Shown here: piece by piece, positions 32,254-37,272 of the stretch
Numbering within the stretch: the stretch's first letter is position 1
How the letters are laid out: the number at the start of each line of letters is the position of its first letter
Assembly: GCF_001552155.1 (NCBI RefSeq)
Contig: NZ_BCQQ01000067.1
Coordinates: forward strand, 1 to 37,272
Length of the DNA stretch: 37,272 nucleotides
Source: Actinomadura formosensis NBRC 14204
GTDB taxonomy: Bacteria > Actinomycetota > Actinomycetes > Streptosporangiales > Streptosporangiaceae
Direction: 5' to 3'
The notes under the pieces: generated by a model
Database searches by the model: none
Seen by the model: the letters and a program-made list of their open reading frames with translations, nothing else
What the model was told of the DNA's origin: nothing
Position numbers and translations under genes: made by a program

Positions 32254-33438
32254 GTGGTGAACAGCGCGAACGAGGCCGAAATCCGCGAGCAGACCACCCG
32301 GCGCCTGGAGAAGGCGATGGGGACGTTCGGCACCGCGGCCCTGAGCAGCATGGAGGAGCAGCTCCCCTGGTTCCGGCGGATGCCCGCCGACCAGCGCTCC
32401 TGGATCGGACTCGTCGCCCAGGCCGGCATAGCCGCGTTCGTCGAATGGTTCAAGAACAACGAGAAGACGCGCCCGGCCATCGCCGGCGAGGTGTTCGGCA
32501 CCGCGCCCCGCGAACTGCTGCGCTCCATCAAGCTGCACCACACCATCGACATGGTCCGCGTCATCATCGAGGTGGTGGAGACCCGGCTGGACGAACTGGC
32601 CGCGCCCGGTGGCGAGGCCCAGCTCCGCGAGGCCATCCTCCGCTACACGCGGGACGTGGCGTTCGGCGCCGCCCAGGTCTACGCGCGCGCCGCCGAGACA
32701 CGCGCCGCTTGGGACGCCCGGCTGGAAGCCCTCGTCGTCAACGCGGTGCTCCGCGGCGAGGTCGATGACGGCATGCACTCCTGGGCCGCCGCCCTCGGCT
32801 GGAGCTCCAAGCCCGTCACCGTCATCGCCGGCTTCACCCCGGAGGACGAGGAGCCCGAGGTCACCATCGACCAGATGCAACGAGCCTCACGCCGCGCGCG
32901 CGCCGACGTGCTGGCCGGCGTCCAAGGGCACCGCGTCATCGTCATCGTGGGCGGCGACACCGACCCCATGGAGGCGGCCCGGCCCATCGCCGCCAAGTGC
33001 GGGCCCGGACCCGTCGTCGTCGGCCCGCAGGTCACCGACCTCTACGGCTCCACACACTCGGCGAAGGCCGCCGTCGCCGGGCTGCGCGCCGCCACCGGAT
33101 GGCCGGACGCGCCCCGCCCCGTCCAGGCGACCGAACTGCTCCCCGAACGCGCTCTCGACGGCGACGAGGACGCACGCCGCTACCTGGTCGAAAGCGTCTA
33201 CAACCCGATGCTCGCCGCCGGCGCCCCCCTCCTCGACACGCTCACCACCTACCTCGAACAGGGCTCGTCGCTGGAGGCCACGGCGCGGCTGCTGTTCGTC
33301 CATCCCAACACCGTCCGCTACCGTCTCCGCCGCGTCACCGAACTGACCGGCCTGGCCCCCACCGACGGCCGCAACGCCTTCACCCTCCGGATCGCCCTGG
33401 TCCTCGGCCGTTTCGAGACCCGCTCCGCCTACGGATGA
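32254..33438 (+). CDS. fasR: FasR, PucR/CdaR-type activator of the fatty-acid synthase operon
   Basis: The 394-residue protein resembles streptomycete FasR over its length: the N-terminal RSWIGLVAQAGIAAFVEWF segment, VFGTAPRELLRSI, WDARLEALVVNAVLRGE, and the C-terminal PucR-type HTH SLEATARLLFVHPNTVRYRL. In Streptomyces coelicolor FasR activates the fab operon encoded directly downstream. It is a PucR-like regulator and distinct from the TetR-type FasR of corynebacteria. Adjacent GTG codons at 32254 and 32257 are equivalent candidates behind CTGGGGTG. Confidence 0.93.
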   Translation: MVNSANEAEIREQTTRRLEKAMGTFGTAALSSMEEQLPWFRRMPADQRSWIGLVAQAGIAAFVEWFKNNEKTRPAIAGEVFGTAPRELLRSIKLHHTIDMVRVIIEVVETRLDELAAPGGEAQLREAILRYTRDVAFGAAQVYARAAETRAAWDARLEALVVNAVLRGEVDDGMHSWAAALGWSSKPVTVIAGFTPEDEEPEVTIDQMQRASRRARADVLAGVQGHRVIVIVGGDTDPMEAARPIAAKCGPGPVVVGPQVTDLYGSTHSAKAAVAGLRAATGWPDAPRPVQATELLPERALDGDEDARRYLVESVYNPMLAAGAPLLDTLTTYLEQGSSLEATARLLFVHPNTVRYRLRRVTELTGLAPTDGRNAFTLRIALVLGRFETRSAYG

Positions 33439-33475
33439 CGGATTGGCAGGTGTGCCGCCTCTGAGCGGCCGCATC

Positions 33476-33492
33476 TTGTAGGGGTCGTACAA
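33476..33492. promoter_or_regulatory. Candidate FasR operator upstream of fabD
   Basis: TTGTA-N7-TACAA is a perfect dyad. ACAAAG recurs about 13 bp later, in the gap between fasR and fabD. Location fits an activator site, but the sequence is not matched to a published consensus. Confidence 0.4.
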
Positions 33493-33559
33493 AGCGTTCG
33501 GACAAAGTTCGTGGTGATCGGTATCGAGTCCACGCGGCATTGACGGCAGGCTGGACGCT

Positions 33560-34474
33560 GTGATTCTCCTCGCATCGCCCGGCCAGGGCGCCCAGACCCC
33601 AGGCTTTCTGCAGCCATGGCTAGAGATACCCGGAGTCGCCGACCGCCTCGCCTGGTGGTCTGCGGTCACCGGGATCGACCTGGTCAGGTACGGGACCGAG
33701 GCGGACGCCGAGGAGATTCGCGACACCGCCATCGCCCAGCCGCTGCTGGTCGCCGCCGCGCTCGCCGCCTACGAGGTCCTCTACGGGGAGACGGTGCCGG
33801 GCGCGGTCGCCGGGCACAGCGTCGGTGAACTGGCCGCCGCCGCGATCGCCGGGGTGCTGTCCCCGGAGGCCGCGCTGGTCCTCGTCCGGGAGCGGGGACG
33901 GGCGATGGCCGAGGCCGCCGCGATCACCGAGACCGGCATGACCGCGGTCCTCGGCGGGGATCCCGAGGAGGTCCTCACCGTGATCGACAAGCACGGGCTC
34001 ACCCCCGCGAACGTCAACGGCGCCGGCCAGATCGTCGCCGCCGGGACGATGGAACGGCTTGCGGCGTTCGCCGACGAACCGCCCGCGAAGGCGCGGCTCC
34101 GTCCGCTGTCGGTCGCGGGCGCGTTCCACACCGAGCACATGGAGCCCGCGGTCGAGACGCTCCGCCGGCTCGCGGCCGGCGCCCCCGTCGCCGACCCGAG
34201 GACGAAGCTGCTGCAGAACCGCGACGGCGCCGTGGTCGAGGACGGACGCGACTTCGTGGCACGGCTCGTCGACCAGGTCAGCGCCCCCGTCCGCTGGGAC
34301 TCGTGCATGGCCGCCATGCGGGACCTCGGCGTCACCGCGATCATCGAGCTGCCGCCCGCCGGGACGCTGACCGGCCTCGCCCGCCGCGAGCTGAAGGGCG
34401 TCGAGCTGGTCGCCCTCAAGACCCCCGCGGACCTCGACAAGGCCCGCGAGCTGATCAAGGCGGACGCGGCATGA
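33560..34474 (+). CDS. fabD: Malonyl-CoA:ACP transacylase
   Basis: The 304-residue enzyme moves malonyl groups from CoA to AcpP. It shows SPGQGAQTPGF at the N-terminus, nucleophile elbow GHSVGE (Ser87), GRAMAEAA and the catalytic-histidine motif GAFHTEHM (His190). The GTG start at 33560 has only a weak SD sequence. It is the first gene of fabD-fabH-acpP-fabF, and its stop overlaps the fabH start by 4 nt. Confidence 0.96.
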   Translation: MILLASPGQGAQTPGFLQPWLEIPGVADRLAWWSAVTGIDLVRYGTEADAEEIRDTAIAQPLLVAAALAAYEVLYGETVPGAVAGHSVGELAAAAIAGVLSPEAALVLVRERGRAMAEAAAITETGMTAVLGGDPEEVLTVIDKHGLTPANVNGAGQIVAAGTMERLAAFADEPPAKARLRPLSVAGAFHTEHMEPAVETLRRLAAGAPVADPRTKLLQNRDGAVVEDGRDFVARLVDQVSAPVRWDSCMAAMRDLGVTAIIELPPAGTLTGLARRELKGVELVALKTPADLDKARELIKADAA

Positions 34475-35439
34475 GCGCCGCGCTCCAGATCCCCCAGGCG
34501 ACCGCCGGCGCCCGCATCCTGGCGTTCGGGGACTACCGTCCGGCCCGCATCGTCACCAACGACGAGCTGGCCGGGATGGTCGACACCAACGACGAGTGGA
34601 TCCGCAGCCGCGTCGGCATCTCCGAGCGCCGCATCGCGGGTGAGGACGAGGGCGTCGTCGAACTCGGCGTGCACGCGGGCGGCAAGGCCCTCGCCAACAG
34701 CGGCCTCGCCCCGTCCGACATCGACCTCGTGATCCTCGCGACGTGCTCGGCGGAGTCGCCGATGCCGTGCAACGCCACGATCGTCGCGCACCGCCTCGGC
34801 ATCGACGCGCCCGGCGCGTTCGACCTCAACGCCGCCTGCGCCGGCTTCTGCTACGCCCTCGCCACCGCCAGCGCCGCCGTCCGCGCCGGCAGCGCCCGCA
34901 ACGTGCTGGTGATCGGGTCGGAGAAGATGTCCCAGTGGGTCGACTGGACCGACCGCTCCACCTGCATCATCTTCGCCGACGGAGCGGGCGCGGCGGTCGT
35001 CACCGGCAGCGACTCCCCCGGCATCGGCCCGGTCGTGTGGGGCAGCGCCGGCGACAAGGCCGACAAGATCATCATTGATGACCGGCACTCGTTCATCCGG
35101 CAGGAGGGGCAGGCGGTGTTCCGCTGGGCCACCACCGCGATCGCCCCGGTCGCGCTCCAGGCGTGCGAGCGCGCCGGGATCAAGCCGGAGGACCTCGCCG
35201 CCGTCGTCCCGCACCAGGCCAACCTGCGCATCATCGAGGCCATCGCCCGCAAGATGAAGGCCACCAACGCCATCGTGGCCGACGACATCGTGCACTCGGG
35301 CAACACTTCGGGAGCCTCCATCCCGCTGGCCCTGTCCCGCATGATCGAGCGCGGCGACGTACCGTCCGGTGCCCCGGCCCTGCTGGTCGGATTCGGCGCC
35401 GGACTGTCCTACGCTGCCCAAGTCATCCAGATCCCGTAG
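34471..35439 (+). CDS. fabH: Beta-ketoacyl-ACP synthase III
   Basis: The 322-residue initiating condensing enzyme has catalytic Cys123 (NAACAGF), histidine in VPHQANLRI and asparagine in HSGNTSGAS, plus the GVGISER-type RVGISERR segment. Actinobacterial FabH accepts branched starters such as isobutyryl-CoA, giving iso-fatty acids. The exact specificity here is not readable. The ATG at 34471 overlaps the fabD stop (ATGA), indicating coupling. Confidence 0.97.
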   Translation: MSAALQIPQATAGARILAFGDYRPARIVTNDELAGMVDTNDEWIRSRVGISERRIAGEDEGVVELGVHAGGKALANSGLAPSDIDLVILATCSAESPMPCNATIVAHRLGIDAPGAFDLNAACAGFCYALATASAAVRAGSARNVLVIGSEKMSQWVDWTDRSTCIIFADGAGAAVVTGSDSPGIGPVVWGSAGDKADKIIIDDRHSFIRQEGQAVFRWATTAIAPVALQACERAGIKPEDLAAVVPHQANLRIIEAIARKMKATNAIVADDIVHSGNTSGASIPLALSRMIERGDVPSGAPALLVGFGAGLSYAAQVIQIP

Positions 35440-35495
35440 GCCGTCACGCCTGCTCGCAGGCTCTGGACCAACCCACCGAAGGAGAACGCAGAACC

Positions 35496-35747
35496 ATGGC
35501 AGTCGCCACCGAACAGCAGATCCTGGACGGCCTCGCCGAGATCATCGACGACATCGTCGGCATCGACAAGGCCGAGGTGACCCCGGAGAAGAACTTCATC
35601 GACGACCTCGACATCGACTCGCTGTCGATGGTGGAGATCGCCGTGGCCGCCCAGGACCAGTTCGGCGTCGAGATCCCCGACGACGAGCTGCGCAACCTGA
35701 AGACGGTCCAGGACGTCATCAACTTCGTCCAGAAACTCCAGAGCTAG
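35496..35747 (+). CDS. acpP: Acyl carrier protein
   Basis: The 83-residue acidic protein carries growing acyl chains on a phosphopantetheine attached to Ser42 in the DIDSLSM motif. The FGVEIPDDELRNLKTVQDVI helix III-IV region is typical. The ATG at 35496 follows AAGGAG. It lies 56 bp behind fabH, and an imperfect hairpin separates it from fabF. Confidence 0.97.
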   Translation: MAVATEQQILDGLAEIIDDIVGIDKAEVTPEKNFIDDLDIDSLSMVEIAVAAQDQFGVEIPDDELRNLKTVQDVINFVQKLQS

Positions 35748-35754
35748 AACCGCG

Positions 35755-35793
35755 GGTCCGGCGCGCCGCCGACCGGCGGCGGCGTGCCGGACC
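35755..35793 (+). terminator. Intercistronic hairpin between acpP and fabF
   Basis: A nearly perfect stem, GGTCCGGC...GCCGGACC with one mismatch or G-U position, without a T-run. It could lower fabF read-through or stabilise the acpP end of the transcript. Confidence 0.6.
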
Positions 35794-35826
35794 TCCACAC
35801 CTCACAGTCCGCAAGGAGCATCCACC

Positions 35827-37134
35827 ATGAGCCAGAGCCAGACCAGAGTCGTTGTGACGGGTCTCGGTGCAACGACCCCTCTCGGCGGAGACCTCCCGTC
35901 GACCTGGTCCGCCCTGCTCGCCGGCGAGTCCGGAGTCCGCAAGCTGGACTGGGAGGACGTCGAGAACCTGCCGGTCCGCTTCGCCGGGACGCTGAAGGTC
36001 CAGCCGTCCGAGGTGATGCCGAAGCAGATACTGCGCCGCCTCGACCGCAACCAGGCGATCGCGCTGATCTCCGCACGCGAGGCGTGGACGGACGCCGGGT
36101 TCGCCCCGTCCACCGGCGGCAAGCCGCAGAAGGGCATGGAGCGGGCCGGCGTGGACGGCGGCTTCGTCGTGGACGGCGAGCGCCTCGGCGTCGTGTTCTC
36201 CAGCGGCATCGGCGGCCTGCACACCGCGCTCAACAGCTACGACGTGTACAAGGAGAAGGGCTGGGCGCGGGTCTCGCCCTTCACCGTCCCGATGCTGATG
36301 CCGAACGGCGCGTCCGGGCACGTCGGCATCGAGTTCGGCGCGATGGCCGGCTCGCACGCCCTGGTCAGCGCCTGCGCGTCCAGCGGTGAGGCCGTCGGCT
36401 ACGCCATCGACATGATCCGCGCGGGCCGCGCCGACGTCGTGATCTGCGGCGGCACCGAATCGTGCATCCACCCGCTGCAGATGGCGTCGTTCGGTTCCAT
36501 GCGCGCGATGTCGACCCGCAACGACGAGCCGGAGCGCGCGTCCCGGCCCTACGACAAGAACCGCGACGGGTTCGTCCTCGGCGAGGGCGCCGCCGCGATG
36601 ATCCTGGAGTCGGAGGAGCACGCCCGCGCCCGCGGCGCCCGGATCCACGGCATCGCGGCCGGCTGCGGCTACTCCGGCGACGCCTACGACATCGTGCTGC
36701 CCGACCCGTCCGGCGCCGGGCAGGCCAAGGCGATGCAGCGCGCCCTCAAGGACGCCGGGCTGGAGCCCGCCGACATCGTGCACATCAACGCGCACGCCAC
36801 CTCCACCCCCGCCGGCGACGTGGCCGAACTCGCCTCGATCAAGGCGGGCCTCGGCGAGGAGGCCGCCCGCCAGGTCGCCATCACCGCCACCAAGTCGATG
36901 ACCGGGCACCTGCTCGGCGGCGCCGGCGCGCTGGAGTCGGTCTTCACGATCCTCGCGCTGAAGGAGGGCCTCATCCCCTTCGTCGCCAACCTGGAGGACA
37001 TCGACGACGAGGCCGACCTGGACATCGTGCGGGACGAGCCGCGCAAGCTCCCGGACGGCCCCGCCGCGGCGCTCAACAACTCGTTCGGCTTCGGCGGCCA
37101 CAATGTCTCGGTCGCCTTCCAGCGCGCCCTCTGA
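35827..37134 (+). CDS. fabF: Beta-ketoacyl-ACP synthase II
   Basis: The 435-residue elongating condensing enzyme has catalytic Cys183 (VSACASSGEA) and the histidines of NAHATSTP and KSMTGHLLG, and ends with NNSFGFGGHN. It is longer than E. coli FabF because of an insertion near 92-120, also seen in actinobacterial enzymes. The ATG at 35827 follows AAGGAG. It is the last gene of the fab operon before a strong terminator. Confidence 0.96.
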   Translation: MSQSQTRVVVTGLGATTPLGGDLPSTWSALLAGESGVRKLDWEDVENLPVRFAGTLKVQPSEVMPKQILRRLDRNQAIALISAREAWTDAGFAPSTGGKPQKGMERAGVDGGFVVDGERLGVVFSSGIGGLHTALNSYDVYKEKGWARVSPFTVPMLMPNGASGHVGIEFGAMAGSHALVSACASSGEAVGYAIDMIRAGRADVVICGGTESCIHPLQMASFGSMRAMSTRNDEPERASRPYDKNRDGFVLGEGAAAMILESEEHARARGARIHGIAAGCGYSGDAYDIVLPDPSGAGQAKAMQRALKDAGLEPADIVHINAHATSTPAGDVAELASIKAGLGEEAARQVAITATKSMTGHLLGGAGALESVFTILALKEGLIPFVANLEDIDDEADLDIVRDEPRKLPDGPAAALNNSFGFGGHNVSVAFQRAL

Positions 37135-37150
37135 CCGTCCGGCGCACGCG

Positions 37151-37190
37151 AACGGCCCGGCAGGCCTCTCGGCCTGCCGGGCCGTTTCTC
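37151..37190 (+). terminator. Terminator of the fab operon
   Basis: Perfect 16-bp stem (37151-37166 with 37171-37186, loop TCTC) followed by TTCTC. Beyond it no gene is visible to the window end. Confidence 0.9.
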
Positions 37191-37272
37191 GTTGTCCCGC
37201 GGCGGGCGCCCGGCGCGTGGAACGCGGCCGGGGGCGGCCGTGCGGCCGCCGGCCCGCAGCGCGCTCGCGGGG

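Noticed and set aside
1..37272. CRISPR arrays, rRNA genes, transposases or integrases
   Set aside because: I looked for regularly spaced repeats, rRNA-like stretches and recombinase motifs on both strands and saw none. The att-like repeat therefore has no visible enzyme.

Overview
The window is high-GC DNA with GTG, TTG and ATG starts and genes packed on both strands. It fits an actinomycete chromosome. The fasR-fabD-fabH-acpP-fabF operon, the single-chain AceE, the neighbouring DUF3052 and AhpE-type genes and a eukaryotic-type GlnII are all actinobacterial traits. A Thermomonosporaceae/Actinomadura-like source is my inference from gene content, not a demonstrated assignment.

Layout. (1) 1-4118, leftward: the N-terminal 686 residues of a giant lipid/polyketide synthase whose nitronate-monooxygenase-type (PfaD-like) module is fused ahead of a ketosynthase, a PHA-synthase-like hydrolase with a cysteine nucleophile, and a small membrane protein. 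(2) 4235-9296: glnII with a GlnR-type box, a secreted beta-helix protein, and a divergent ArsR-like regulator/secreted hydrolase pair. (3) 9305-11412: a 2.1-kb segment bounded by a 15-bp direct repeat of the 3' end of tRNA-Val(TAC). It holds a SPASM radical SAM gene with a nine-cysteine tail and an NTF2-like partner, and looks like a small tRNA-targeted insertion. (4) 11576-13589: a hydrolase, a CBS-domain protein and a PAC2 protein. (5) 13750-21936: a Calvin-cycle region with red-type Rubisco rbcL-rbcS-cbbX, divergent cbbR, a saccharopine-dehydrogenase-like gene, a NarL-type two-component system and divergent phosphoribulokinase. (6) 22070-32204: a potassium channel, a zinc ribbon, a peroxiredoxin and DUF3052 pair, YjbQ, DUF1918, aceE, a VOC protein, a WYL regulator, a PHP phosphoesterase and a secreted DUF1023 hydrolase. 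(7) 32254-37186: fasR and the type II fatty-acid synthase operon, ending at a strong terminator.

How the genes work together. Rubisco, its activase CbbX and phosphoribulokinase supply the two diagnostic Calvin-cycle reactions. CbbR and possibly the two-component system would control them. AceE makes acetyl-CoA, and the FasR-controlled fab operon consumes its malonyl derivative for fatty acids. GlnII assimilates ammonia under probable GlnR control. The radical SAM micro-island and the NMO-KS synthase with its cysteine hydrolase are the least explained parts.
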